Source of the DNA: Rostrohypoxylon terebratum
Taxonomy: Eukaryota; Ascomycota; Sordariomycetes; Xylariales; Hypoxylaceae
Reading direction: 5' to 3'
Length of the DNA: 64,000 nucleotides
NCBI GenBank assembly: GCA_022497145.1
Contig: MU385909.1
Coordinates: forward strand, 1 to 64,000
Under the pieces are notes generated by a model. The model did not search any database. It worked only from the letters and a program-made list of their open reading frames with translations, and was not told the DNA's origin. The position numbers and the translations under genes were made by a program. This document shows, in pieces, positions 49,020-60,674 of the stretch; within the stretch, counting starts at the first letter, position 1, and each line of letters starts with the position of its first letter.

Positions 49020-51263
49020 ATGCGGTCGACACCTTTAATTATCAATTGGCACGACAAAAATTCGCCCATCTATTCTGCTCACTTCGAACCTCAACATGGA
49101 AAAGGAAGATTAGCTACAGGAGGAGGAGATAATAATGTGCGAATCTGGAAGGTCGAAGCTGATGGTGATACCCGTCGAGTCGAATACCTATCAACCCTTG
49201 CCAAACACACCCAAGCTGTGAACGTCGTTCGATGGGCTCCCAAGGGTGAGACTCTGGCATCTGCTGGAGATGATGGAAATGTCATCTTATGGGTCCCTAG
49301 CGAAACCCATAATCCTACCACCTTTGGCAACGAAGGTTTAGAAGATAAGGAAACATGGCGTGCAAAGCATATGTTTCGCCCTACTGCAGCCGAAATATAT
49401 GACTTAGCCTGGTCCCCCGATGCTACCCACTTCATCATCGGAAGCATGGACAATGTTGCTCGAATATACAACGCCGGCTCGGGTGAGTAGAGACAATCCC
49501 CCCCCTGTTGCATTGAGCTTGGTTAACTCATACCCTTATAGGTGCTCTCATTCGACAAATTGCCGAACATAGTCACTACGTTCAAGGCGTCGCTTGGGAC
49601 CCGTTAAATGAATATATTGCGACGCAATCATCTGATCGTTCAGTCCATATATATTCCCTCAAGACCAAGAATGGACAGTACGCGCTCACTGGAAGAGATG
49701 ACGAGACATTCAAGGTTGCTAGCCATATCAAGGCAGACCTACCTCCTCGACGTATCTCGTCCAACAGCCCTGCCCCGCCTGAAATGGGCTACCGGGCTCA
49801 GCTAGCGGCAGCAGTCGATACACCCAGTGCCTCTATCGGATCGCCAGTACCTTCTGCACCAGGAACGCCGCAGTCCGTTCCTCTTCCCATGAACCCACCA
49901 AGCGTTGTTAGCCATAGTAGGCGCTCCTCGTTCTCATCTCGTCGATCCGTGTCTCCGGCTCCGTCCCTACCTCTACCGGCCGTGATGCCGATTGAACCCT
50001 CGCCAAAACTCAACCATGGTATTAGCATGGGCGTCAAGAATGCAAGTCTTTATGTCAATGAGACACTTACATCCTTTTTCAGACGCTTGACGTTTACCCC
50101 CGACGGCAGTCTACTCCTGACCCCTGCTGGTCAGTATCATGTGCAGCACCAAGATGGCCCTAAACCATCATACGAAATCATCAACACCGTATACATCTAC
50201 ACTCGAGGCGGCATCAACAAGCCACCTATTGCCCACCTTCCCGGCCACAAGAAGCCATCGGTAGCAATCAAATGCTCACCTATAATGTATACATTGCGAC
50301 AGTCACCACCAGTGACGAAGTATATTACTATTGACACATCTTCCGCGGAAGATCCCATCCCAGCCCTTCCAGAGCCCATATCCAAACCGTTGCCTGCTGT
50401 TATGGATCCTCCCCCTCCGCCGACCTCCTCGGCACCAGACCCTGAGAAGCCATGGTCAGTGCCACATCATTTAAATGTAGAGACTGGATCAACACCAGGA
50501 TCCAAGATGGGATTTACTCTGCCATACCGCATGGTATATGCCGTGGCGACGCAGGATTCTGTTCTGCTCTATGACACCCAACAGATTACACCTATCTGTG
50601 TAGTCAGCAACTTACACCTGGCTACTTTTACCGACCTTACCTGGTACGTACTAGACTCTTTGAAACTTTGCATGCAATACCTAACGCTTTCTTAGGTCAA
50701 GTGATGGAGCTACGCTTCTCATAACTTCGTCAGATGGGTTTTGCTCCACCCTTTCGTTCCTACCCGGCGAGCTTGGTCAGGAGTATAAGGGCGATCTTGT
50801 AGGTCCTAAGGTAGCCTCTGCCCCTACCACAGCGCCTTCGACCCAGGCTACTCCGCAGCCTACACCTACATCCGTCTTCGCACCTCCTTCGCCCTTCCCC
50901 AATCACCAACATCGAAACTCAGCCACCTCCTTTGCCGCCCCATCTCCTCCCCCGACGACATCGTTCGTGAGCGCGCGCCCTTCATCACCTGCTCGTTCGA
51001 ATTCAACATCTTCAATTGCGACACAAGTTTCGGCGATGAACAATCCCCCTCTGATTGGTGGGAATCTACCTAGCATCACAGCTGCTAGTTCCGGAAAGGT
51101 GACGGGTGTACCCATGACGACACCCCCTGAAACTCCTGGAAACACTAACACTGTTGTCGGTGTCAAACGAGAAGCGAGCACGTCAGAAAAGGATGAGGAG
51201 TCGGGCGGTCAACCGAAGAAGCGACGAGTGGCCCCAACCTTGGTTACCGACTCTAAATCATAA
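49020..51263 (+). CDS. cac2: Chromatin assembly factor 1 subunit B (Cac2)
   Basis: Three exons (49020-49482, 49542-50643, 50696-51263) encode 710 residues. The N-terminus MRSTPLIINWHDKNSPIYSA is characteristic of Cac2/CAF-1 p60. WD40 repeats follow: GGGDNNVRIWKV, SAGDDGNVILWV, IGSMDNVARIYN, and TQSSDRSVHIYSL after intron 1. CAF-1 deposits H3-H4 on newly replicated DNA in the nucleus. A Ser/Pro-rich insertion (about 250-310) interrupts the propeller. The last blade (TDLTWSSDGATLLITSSDG) is completed across intron 2. The C-terminus is disordered, with a basic QPKKRRVAP patch that resembles a nuclear localisation signal. The ATG at 49020 is the first in the correct frame; one at 48996 is in another frame. 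Confidence 0.92.
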
Positions 51264-53277
51264 AGGGAGCCATCATTCATGACCTGGTGGTTCAGAGGAA
51301 AAAGTACTTGTACTAACAAGAGGTTACTACGGAGGCGGTCCATTCGCGGGAGTTATAGGAAAACTACTGGTTGGCACGTCGCCACGTCGTCATTTTTTCT
51401 TACTCAAGAAATACGGTATGATATGATCGTTGGGTTTGCTGGCTAGGAAAGGAATTGCGGATTGGTGTCGTCAATAAACGTATATCTTCCGCAACGGCTA
51501 GTTTTTCGCAATTCACTCACATTCCCTCCATCATGGGGGGTTGGCTGGCCTCCGGCGTTGGGAATGGGGAGTCCTTAGGGCAGTAATGTGCGCTGCGGTT
51601 GCAGCATTGTGTCTCATGCCCTCCAGTTGCCCATGTCCTTGTGTTGTGCTGTATGCTACGTGCTATGTGTTGGGATAGGTAGATGGCTGTTTCTTGGGTC
51701 TTGGGGTTTACATGTGCCTTGTAAATGAGGCAGCTGGGCGTGGGTGTGCGCTCCTGCTTGGGTTGTAAAGGGCGGTAATCAAAATAATTAACACTTGAGC
51801 ATGTTCATATGGTGTACTTTGTTCAACAATGGATGTGGGATGGAATATGATGCCACTAGCCATTTATCAAGATGAATACTGGACTGTTCACATGGACCAA
51901 TAATGTTACTGGGTTGCTATTTTGTATCTGGCAAATACAGCTCATGTTTTGCTTACTTGTCTGTGAAGCTACTGCTAGGATACACCTGCTTAATACATGG
52001 TGTGATATCACGACTTCTGAATGGCGTTGCTGAACTTCTACATGAAGGTATTCCGAATGGCCGGGCCATTGGATGAACCGCAGAAATCTATACCATCGCA
52101 GGGGCGTGCTTTGTAATATCCTTGGAAGTGAGCATTCCTTACGCGTATAAAACCCGCTTTGAGATCTTAGTATAGCATCCCCTTACAACGATATGAATTC
52201 ATCTAGATAGACTCTCAAGACTAGTAGAATGTCCCTATGACGCCCTAAAACTCCAGCTTTAGGGGAGATCCGTAAATAGTGTGTGGATTCCATGCTTCAC
52301 CTCATAAGTGCAACTTCCCATCATCATCATCATCATCGGGCATACTTCACCGAAACGCTTTTTGCACGTGATCCTTACACAAAACAAAGGGCCTTATGAT
52401 CGAGTTCATACACAAGGCATAAAATCCCAACAAAATTTCCTTTTGTCCTTTATGTGCTATACCATACGTCGTACAGACAAGTATCTGGTTCGACGCCGCT
52501 AGCCCGAGCATAAACTCCGAGAAAGTGCCGGCTGCAGAGCTACTGCACGCCGCGCTTCACCTCATACACCACGGGCTCTGGTCCGTGTATTTTTAGTTGT
52601 TGCAGAACTCGACGGGCGTCTCGGCATAGAGTGGCAGGGCGAAGGTGGCTGGCTCGTCGTGTAGTGCTATGACGGGAAAGTGGGCAGACGGAGGGGGGGA
52701 AGTGACGCCAGCGGCTGTCTCGGCAGCCGATGCAGGAGCGCTGTGGCGTCCAGTCCTCGCTCTTCGATCTAAGCCCCCCCGAAGCGTCAGCAATCAAAGC
52801 GTCATCCGGGACTTCGGAGTTATCTGGATGGACTCTACTTAGTGCTTAGCCGACTGGGCTACACCAGATCATATACCCGATGATAGTGCTGCGTGGACAG
52901 CTCCCTTTTCTGGTATAGGTAGGGCGTGAGTAGGTAATACAAGGAATCGGTGGTCTTAGAAGTAAGCACGCTAAATTGATGTTAAATTGATTGTTAATAT
53001 ACTCGGTGCCAATGATAAAGTACAATATAATCTATCTATCTAGATGCTTAGGTAGCCATTGGGGATATTCCAGTAGAGTGGAAAGGTCTATTTTTAGTAT
53101 ATACTCGAGAAGGATTCTGATATCTGGTGATGTGATGTTCAAGAAATAGGTTACTCCGTTACGAAGGTTGTTACCTATCCGTAACTAGATGTTGATTAGA
53201 TATTCTGAAGGAAGAGGGCGGGTATTCCATATTCTAAGTCGAGTGAATATGAGGAAAGATCATGAGGTGAGTGTTAG
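51264..53277. other. Convergent spacer between cac2 and the monooxygenase
   Basis: This 2-kb region has no supported gene. It carries a short CAT microsatellite at 52319-52337 and a GC-richer patch at 52540-52800 with only chance-like reading frames. Confidence 0.5.
52319..52337 (+). repeat. CAT/ATC trinucleotide microsatellite
   Basis: There are about six CAT repeats in noncoding sequence downstream of cac2. Confidence 0.85.
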
Positions 53278-54522
53278 TTAATCATCCTCTCGAGCACGCT
53301 TTAGCTCTGGATAATCCGGTATCTTCCAGCCGCCCCTTTCCTCCTTGGAAAACATCGCGACGAGAGTCGGTATATGAAGGAGGCAAACCAGCCAAGCAAC
53401 GAAATAGAATATCTTGACGCCCCACCACGATTTAGGCATACCCAATCGTACCATTTCTATGCGTATGTTCTGTATCGAATCTACGAAGGGCCGCAATATC
53501 CTGTCGTAGTTCGCAAATGCCTGTGGTATGTTATCCGAATTCCGCACAATCTCGCCGGCCAAGACGTATGCGCCGATGAGAGCGCCGGTGGTGCCCATCC
53601 CGCTGAACGGAGAGGCGCAATGTGCCGCGTCGTCTAGGAGAACGACCCGGCCCTTAGACCACGTGTCTGTGATAACCTGGACAACCTCTTGGCAGTAGAA
53701 GTTATCGGTTTCCTTCATGCCCTCGATGAATCGTTCCATCTGCCATCCGGCGTCCTTGAACTTCTCCGCCCAGAATTCTTTCTGCTTCTCCACCGAGGCT
53801 CTAGGGATGCTTTGGAATGCAGGGTCGTCGCTTTTGAGGAAGAAGTAGACTTGTGTCTCCGTGGGATTGTGGCTCCTGCGAAACACCATGCGACCGCCCG
53901 GGGCGATATATGTGCGCCGGAGATTGGTGTCGTCTGCTGTACGAGGCACAAACCAATACGCGATATACACTCCCAGCCTCCTATATGGTTCAGGGGTGCC
54001 AGGTGGAAGAATGGCTCTTCGAATACGTGACCCCTGACCATCTGCACCAACCAAAATATCGAACGTATCAGCAGAACCGTCCGAGAAATGGGCCAGTACG
54101 CCGTCTTCATCCTGTTCGAAGCTCTCGACGGTCTTCCCGAAAACGTACTCGACATTCTTCGCATCCTTCGTCTGGTCGTATAGTATCCTCACCACGTCCC
54201 CGCGCATAATCTCGTACTCCGACGTGAACGACTGCGCGCCCCTCCCGGACCTATTAGCCAACACGGTAGCCTTGATACTGCCCCGCTCGTCCACCAAAGC
54301 AAAGCCAAGCTCGTCGACAAGCTTCGAGCGGATGGTCTCGTCCAGTCCCATCATCTTGACCATATCGATGCCCTGCTCTCTCAGATCGACTTGTGCGCCC
54401 GTCGCCCGTAGCGCGGGGTAGCGCTCGACGATGACGACGCGGTGGCCGGAGCGCGCGAGCCAGAAGGCGAGCGCCGGCCCCGCTATGCCGCCTCCGCAGA
54501 CGAGGATCTTGAGTGGAGCCAT
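53278..54522 (-). CDS. FAD-dependent monooxygenase (class A flavoprotein)
   Basis: This intronless gene encodes 414 residues with the layout of single-component flavin hydroxylases (PHBH/TetX-like). The dinucleotide loop is CGGGIAGPALA (Gly10, Gly12, Gly15), followed by an acidic residue in VVIVERYP. The DG motif appears as VGADGQGSRIRR. The second FAD motif reads LLDDAAHCASPFSGMGTTGA, with Asp where many relatives have the Gly of GDAAH. A hydrophobic segment near the C-terminus (IFYFVAWLVCLLHIPTLVAMF) suggests membrane association. The substrate is unknown; relatives hydroxylate aromatic compounds or antibiotics, or act in secondary metabolism. There is no biosynthetic partner gene nearby. 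Confidence 0.88.
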   Translation of the reverse strand: MAPLKILVCGGGIAGPALAFWLARSGHRVVIVERYPALRATGAQVDLREQGIDMVKMMGLDETIRSKLVDELGFALVDERGSIKATVLANRSGRGAQSFTSEYEIMRGDVVRILYDQTKDAKNVEYVFGKTVESFEQDEDGVLAHFSDGSADTFDILVGADGQGSRIRRAILPPGTPEPYRRLGVYIAYWFVPRTADDTNLRRTYIAPGGRMVFRRSHNPTETQVYFFLKSDDPAFQSIPRASVEKQKEFWAEKFKDAGWQMERFIEGMKETDNFYCQEVVQVITDTWSKGRVVLLDDAAHCASPFSGMGTTGALIGAYVLAGEIVRNSDNIPQAFANYDRILRPFVDSIQNIRIEMVRLGMPKSWWGVKIFYFVAWLVCLLHIPTLVAMFSKEERGGWKIPDYPELKRAREDD

Positions 54523-56482
54523 GGGGTTGCTTAGCTCCTACTGTTTTGTGGGTTGACATGCAGATAAATGAGATCACGCTGATAATTTCTTAGTCAGAGT
54601 GAGACCGCGATGGTCAGAAAATGCGACTTCAAAGATAGGCTGTTGAAGCACTGTTACAAATGATTTTTTGAGGAGACATCATCACAGGAATTGAGAATGC
54701 AGATATATTCTATTTATTTGGATTCTGAATACACGGCTGCCTGAGTCGTGACGTCGAGTCCGTGTAGCCGTTAAGCTGTATCCGAGACGGAAGCTCCGCG
54801 CCGAATCCGATCTCCAGGACCCGATTCCGGGTTGCCAAATGGTCCGTGCTTGCATCTCGTCTCCATCTCAGAGTTAATCGCTCTGATCGTTACACCACCG
54901 ATTTTCGACGGGTAACAGCATGTGGTTTCCAGGGTTTGCATTCCTCCTTCCTAAACGTTCGTATCACATATATCATAGGTCATAGGTACCTACCTAGCAT
55001 ACCTGGACAATCCCCCTATATGCACGAAAATTAATGCGTATTCTGTACCTGGATGGCGGGTCGTCTGATCAGCCTGAAACTTGGGGGTTTACGTACTTCG
55101 GATGGCACATGACAGCGTGATAAGAATTTTGGAAGACTTCGGTTAAATTCATTTGCGATTGGCTACAGGTACGGAAGTAGGTAGTATTTGAAGGTAGCAG
55201 TGGCGTTGGTAGCGTTTGTTGCATTATATCGATTTGTTATTTGCTTCTTGCAGTCTTGGTATCTTCAATAAATGGCCTCGACCTCAGGCATGTAAGCTGC
55301 CCCGGATGGTTCGGACGGCGATCGCCGTGAGATCTTTACTAGCCGGTCCTTCGGCACGCAGATCTTTCTTTAGTTCTGCCCTAAACGTCACTAGCCAGCT
55401 AGCCACCGGATACCTATGCAAGGCACCACAATACTTTAATTCTATTCTCTTAGTACGACGTAGCTACCGTAGATCCTAAGAGAGCTGAAATTAGGTAAGT
55501 ACCTCCCCCTTTTGGAACATGTAGTCAGCTTATTTGATAGGTAACATGGTAACATACGACTACCTAGTAAAGTTTATTCAAGTCTTTAGTCTTTGTAGTA
55601 CTACGTTGTAGGCTCAGAAGCTAAGTAGGCTATCCGAAATTTTGTACGACGGCTATTACGACGACAAACGGGGCGATTAAAAACACCACTCCTGGGTAGC
55701 GGCTGCAGGAACCTCGGTTCCGGTTAGTATGGTCCTAGTAGGGGACTTATTTTACATAGCGGGTAGCAAGGGCCATCCACTATGATCCTCTAGCCTCTAG
55801 GGCTGTCTTAGGGCTATTCAAATCCATTTCAATGCGAACTTGCCAATGACCTTCCAAGTGACCTTTTTTAATAAATCTTTCCAGTCTCATCCACTCCTTA
55901 TTATTTCTTATTTGGTTCTATCTACTACGTACTACGTAAGTAGACACCGCCCCATTATTGAGGCCACCGGTTGGCCTGCGATGCAGCTTACCGTATTTTC
56001 GAGTCCTAGTATTGGTTTAGTTAATTGCCAAGTACGCGGATACTCGGCTTGCGGCTGACCATGGCTTCATGGTGTTTCCTTTTACGGTAATGCATGATGG
56101 TGGTTAGGGTGGTTGGATGGATTGCTTCGTGCTTCCTTTATTTATGTTTTTAGGGCGGTGACGCAAACCCCCAAGAATTCTATCCGTCTTTTGTGGTAGG
56201 TATGGATTACACTAGTAGGTGTTATTATTAGTTGTGCTACTCCCCGGGATAATAACTAGAACATTTAAATCTCCTAGTTTGTTGCCATGCAACCGTTCAT
56301 TGATCTTGTTACTTGTCTAGCGCGTTGCTTCCATTTCATATAGTTTTTTTTTCTTCCTTTCTCCTTCCTCTTCTCCTTTCCCTTACTCTTTCCCTTGACC
56401 CAGTCATCTCGGCCATCTTGATAAGTTAGATCTAATCGATATAGGTCCTCGCATGGTATAGGTATTAGGTACGGAAGGCACC
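54523..56482. promoter_or_regulatory. Divergent promoter region of monooxygenase and phospholipase B genes
   Basis: This 1.96-kb spacer separates divergent genes. A pyrimidine-rich tract at 56342-56400 lies 80-140 bp before the phospholipase ATG, as is common in fungal core promoters. CCTAGG-like palindromes recur. No gene is supported. Confidence 0.45.
56342..56400 (+). promoter_or_regulatory. Pyrimidine-rich tract upstream of phospholipase B
   Basis: Almost uninterrupted C and T over about 58 nt precedes the phospholipase B start. CT boxes of this kind often lie next to transcription start sites in filamentous fungi. The assignment is by position and composition only. Confidence 0.45.
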
Positions 56483-58435
56483 ATGCATTTCCTTCCTATC
56501 ACCCTGGTCTCGCTTATCTCAGCTGCCCTCGGATCACCCACGGGCAGCAGCGATGGACTCGGAGAAGTAGCGGCTCGAGATATTTTGATGGGCCGTGCAT
56601 CTCCGGAGAACCCGTCCGGAAACTACGCGCCCGCATTCGTCAACTGCCCGCAACAGCGACCGACAATCCGCGGTGCGGGAAGCTTATCACAGTCGGAACA
56701 AGATTGGCTGAAGAACCGTCGGAGCAAGACAGTCGATCCCCTAGTACAGTTTCTACGCAGATCGAACCTGACCGATTACGACTATGCCGGTTATATCACG
56801 TCCAACTCACAGAACTTCTCCGTTGTCCCGAACATCGGCATCGCCGTATCGGGTGGCGGTTACCGTGCACTGATGAATGGTGCTGGCTTCGTCGCTGCTG
56901 CAGACAGTCGTGTTGCCGGCTCCACGGATTCCGGAGGTATCGGCGGTCTCCTACAAAGTAGTACCTACCTAGCCGGATTGTCCGGAGGTGGTTGGCTGGT
57001 CGGTTCCATCTTCGCCAACAACTTCTCTACCGTCGTACAGCTTCGTGATGGATACGAAGGCTCCGCTTTGTGGCAGTTTTCCAACTCCATTTTCGAAGGT
57101 CCCAAGAGCAGAGGTATCTCGATCGTTAATACTGTCGAATATTGGGACGAGATCATGGACCAGGTCGACGATAAGCGGGACGCTGGATACGATGTTTCCA
57201 TCACAGATTATTGGGGTCGCGCTCTCTCCGTCCAGTTGATCAACGCGACAGGCGGTGGTCCAGCCTACACCTTCTCGTCAATCGCCGATGCTTCCAACTT
57301 CCAAAGTGCCGATACCCCCATGCCAATTCTCGTAGCCGATGAACGTAAACCAAATACAAAAGTCATCTCTTTAAATTCGACTGTCTTCGAGTTTAACCCC
57401 TGGGAATTCGGATCGTATGACCCGACCGTATATGGTTTCGCCCCTATCCGCTACGTCGGCTCAAACTTCAGTGGCGGCAGCATTCCCGACGGTGGCCATT
57501 GTGTCGAAGGTTTTGACTCCTACAGTTACGTTATGGGTACCAGCAGCTCGCTGTTCAATGCTTTTCTCCTGCAGAATCTCTCATCTTCGGACATTCCCTC
57601 AGTTGTGGCCAATGCCGTCACGGATATCCTTACCAGGATCGGTGATGACAATGACGACATCGCCGCCTGGAACCCGAACCCTTTCCTCGGATACAATAAC
57701 GATACCAACGATAGCGCCGATGATATACAGCTGACCCTCGTCGATGGCGGTTTGGACCTGCAGAACATTCCGCTCCACCCTCTGCTTCAACCGGCACGAG
57801 GCCTTGATGTCATTTTCGCCGTCGACTCGTCCGCTGACACAGGCACCAACTTCCCTAACGGTACAGCATTGCGAGCCACCTACGACCGAAGCAAGACGGA
57901 CATTGCCAACGGCACTGCCTTTCCTGCCGTTCCGGATGCTGAGACCTTTATCAACCTTGAGTTAAACAAGAGGCCGACGTTCTTCGGATGCAACACATCT
58001 GAGTTCTCCCACGCCAGCCACATCCCGCCCCTAATCGTATATATCCCCAACGCGCCGTACACAACATCGAGCAACGTATCCACATTCACCCCGAGCTACC
58101 CGGACACGCAGCGCAATTCTATCATCAAGAACGGCTTCAACGTGGCCACGATGGGTAACGGCACCCTGGACTCCGAGTGGACCGCCTGCGTTGCGTGCGC
58201 TATTCTGAGCCGCAGTCTTGAGCGCACCGGTACCGAGGTCAGCGCCACATGCCAGCGGTGCTTCAGCCGCTACTGCTGGAACGGGACCACGGACAGCACA
58301 CCGGTGAGCAGCTACGAGCCGACGCCGATCTTGCAGTTCGACACCCTGAGCTCGGGCACCAGTGCGCGAGACGGCGTCGCGAAGGGCTTGGTATACGGGG
58401 TTGTGGGTATTGTCGCTTTAGTTCTCGCCATTTAA
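56483..58435 (+). CDS. plb1: Phospholipase B / lysophospholipase, GPI-anchored
   Basis: This intronless gene encodes 650 residues. The signal peptide is MHFLPITLVSLISAALG. The cPLA2-like catalytic domain begins with VNCPQQRPTIRGA. SGGGYRAL forms the oxyanion hole, GLSGGGW carries the nucleophile (Ser167), and LVDGG carries the catalytic aspartate (Asp421), the usual Ser-Asp dyad. Many NxS/T sites suggest heavy glycosylation. C-terminal cysteines (WTACVACAI, CQRCFSRYC) are followed by a Ser/Thr spacer and a hydrophobic tail (GLVYGVVGIVALVLAI), typical of a GPI-anchor signal. The enzyme removes both acyl chains from phospholipids at the cell surface or outside the cell. Confidence 0.94.
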   Translation: MHFLPITLVSLISAALGSPTGSSDGLGEVAARDILMGRASPENPSGNYAPAFVNCPQQRPTIRGAGSLSQSEQDWLKNRRSKTVDPLVQFLRRSNLTDYDYAGYITSNSQNFSVVPNIGIAVSGGGYRALMNGAGFVAAADSRVAGSTDSGGIGGLLQSSTYLAGLSGGGWLVGSIFANNFSTVVQLRDGYEGSALWQFSNSIFEGPKSRGISIVNTVEYWDEIMDQVDDKRDAGYDVSITDYWGRALSVQLINATGGGPAYTFSSIADASNFQSADTPMPILVADERKPNTKVISLNSTVFEFNPWEFGSYDPTVYGFAPIRYVGSNFSGGSIPDGGHCVEGFDSYSYVMGTSSSLFNAFLLQNLSSSDIPSVVANAVTDILTRIGDDNDDIAAWNPNPFLGYNNDTNDSADDIQLTLVDGGLDLQNIPLHPLLQPARGLDVIFAVDSSADTGTNFPNGTALRATYDRSKTDIANGTAFPAVPDAETFINLELNKRPTFFGCNTSEFSHASHIPPLIVYIPNAPYTTSSNVSTFTPSYPDTQRNSIIKNGFNVATMGNGTLDSEWTACVACAILSRSLERTGTEVSATCQRCFSRYCWNGTTDSTPVSSYEPTPILQFDTLSSGTSARDGVAKGLVYGVVGIVALVLAI

Positions 58436-59887
58436 TCAAGGTAGCGTCTTTCTTTCTGGATAATGTCGTGTTATGGATGGATAGGACCACAACACAAACT
58501 TGATAGGATCTTTTAATGGCTTGGGGCATATCTGCATTAGCATATAACGAGCGTATAGGCAATGTACGGTCAATTGATAGGGCCTTAGGTTAATTCGAGA
58601 GTTTTCCGTTTTGCACGTCAGCTGTCGCTTGCTCGCCATGAGTACACCATGACATGCTTCTCACATGTTATCCATCCTTCTGTCTCTGTGAAAGTGGGAT
58701 ATGTCGACCCTTAGCTCTCGTATCTTGGTCGCGTTAGTCAAGCTCATACCAAGGCAGTGTAAAAACATGTCGGATAGGGTCACTCCATTGGTCTATTTCT
58801 ATGTAATTAAACACTGGCCAACCACACTCCTGCTGCTTGCCCTTCGTTGGCTATCAGACGTTAGCACGGTCCTCATCGTCGCATGGCATACAATCTTCGA
58901 GATTCGGTGTACCCTACCAGAAGACTAAGAAAAGGAGTGAGTCATCAGGTAATACTATACTGCATGGGAATTCGGACAGATTAATCTGAAGTTGATACCC
59001 AAGGAGACTACATCTTCGAATTAACCTGCCCGCTATCAAGCCAATGCCATCGATAGGTAGACGGCAGTTCAGCAGGTAGGATTCAGTCTAGCGATCGTTA
59101 TGCCCCTTAATTGGCGACCGTCGCAACTCCCCCCATATTTCAGCCGGCTCCGCGGGATCACGCTATAGTTGATAGATGATATGGCCAAAAGGTCAGTCTA
59201 TAGGCCTAGTGTTCGGAAAAGCCAAGACTTCGACGTCAAGTATCGTGTCTATTATTATCTGATCGACTCGTCGACCGTGTACACAGGTCGTACCGGCAGG
59301 TCGTATCGACAGATTCCTACATCTCCCCCAGAAAAACACAGAGGGGGAGGGGAGCGTACAGCTTCCCTGGACCAAGCACGCCACAATGCAGACTCCGCTC
59401 TCCTCCTCCTCCCTCGGCATCCCCAATGCGAAACGTACGGTACCGACATCTACCTACCTCCATCGCCATCCCGCGCTAGGATCCAACATCGTCGCGAGCC
59501 CAAAGTCGCGGCCCATAATTACGCCACGGTCTAGAGGGGACAGCGCGGCCGGTTCCTCTCCGCTCGACAACCCGGTTCCAGCTACTTACGAAAGCGGACG
59601 TCAATCATCTCATCACCACCATCCAGCTCCACCGCGTCTGGAGCTCTCGGCGGAGAATACCTATCCCGTATGAATCAGATATGTAACATATTGCTTCCCC
59701 AAAACCAATGAGCGGATGACACCCGACATCGAGGGGCTCGCCAAAACAGACCTCGAACACCCGTCTCTTTACCTAGCCTGAGGGGGCTTGGGGGGGAAGC
59801 CTGAGGTAAGCGGACGGCTTGTGAGACGAGGCGGGCGGGCGTCGACGAGCCCACGTACGCGGCGGGTGGAGTTACGGTGCTCTGCGC

Positions 59888-59929
59888 TTACCTACATACA
59901 TACATGCCTACATACCTACTACCTACGCT
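59888..59929 (+). repeat. CCTACATA-type repeat
   Basis: This is an imperfect tandem array of CTACATAC and CTACCTAC units in noncoding sequence. Confidence 0.65.
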
Positions 59930-60644
59930 ACAACCCCCTTTCGCCTCGGCTTGGGTCAGGTTTCATGAAGTGAGCATTAGCCTACGCTACGTCTAGGTCT
60001 CTAATCCGAGTTTCTCTTAGCTAGTATCTACCCATCCATACTTCCACCTTTGTAGGTATCGTAGGTAAGCGTATCCATAGAACGTACGTATGTGAAGTAG
60101 GTACTTCAGGGCTTAGGTACCTAGCCAGCTAAGGATGTATCAAGCGCAAGTGTCCATGTGCGTAGACATAAACAGCAACGACCCAGCCGACTCGAGCCGC
60201 CTTAGCACCAACATCCGCCCGCAATCACGATACCCTCGTATCATCCAACGACGCACGGCGCCCGCGCGCGCCAACGACAACCTTACACACCTCAGGTAAG
60301 GCAGCAACAGCCTTACCTGTCTACCCCCTCCCTCCCCTCCCCTCCACCTCCTAACCTTATTTGATCAACTATCCTTAGTCATACGTACGATTTACTGGAG
60401 GCAGACGTCGTAAAAGAATTGGAAGTCTCCTCCCTCCATCCCACCCCGTGGTGGATGTTTCTTAGCCGAGCCTCCGCCTAAGCGAACTTTCGCCCAAAGG
60501 GGTAACGGCGGCTTTACGCCAACGAAACGAATCGAAAACGAGATTGGGACCGACGCGGGCGGCGGCTCCTCCAGACAGCGAAACAAATTGGATAACACCG
60601 GTAACACGGGATCAGGTAGGCAAGGCAAGGCATGGTATGGTATT

Positions 60645-60674
60645 GTACCTACCTAGGTAGGTAGGTAGGTAGGG
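60645..60674. repeat. TAGG tandem repeat with central CCTAGG palindrome
   Basis: Two CCTA units meet five GGTA-type units at a CCTAGG centre, giving a palindrome that extends into a tetranucleotide microsatellite. Confidence 0.8.

Noticed and set aside
52790..52875. tRNA-like A-box (TAGCCCAGTCGG) on the minus strand
   Set aside because: No matching B-box or cloverleaf; the segment does not fold as a tRNA by eye.
59169..59673. Overlapping frames of 121 and 95 codons
   Set aside because: No domain, biased composition, and no consistent splice structure.
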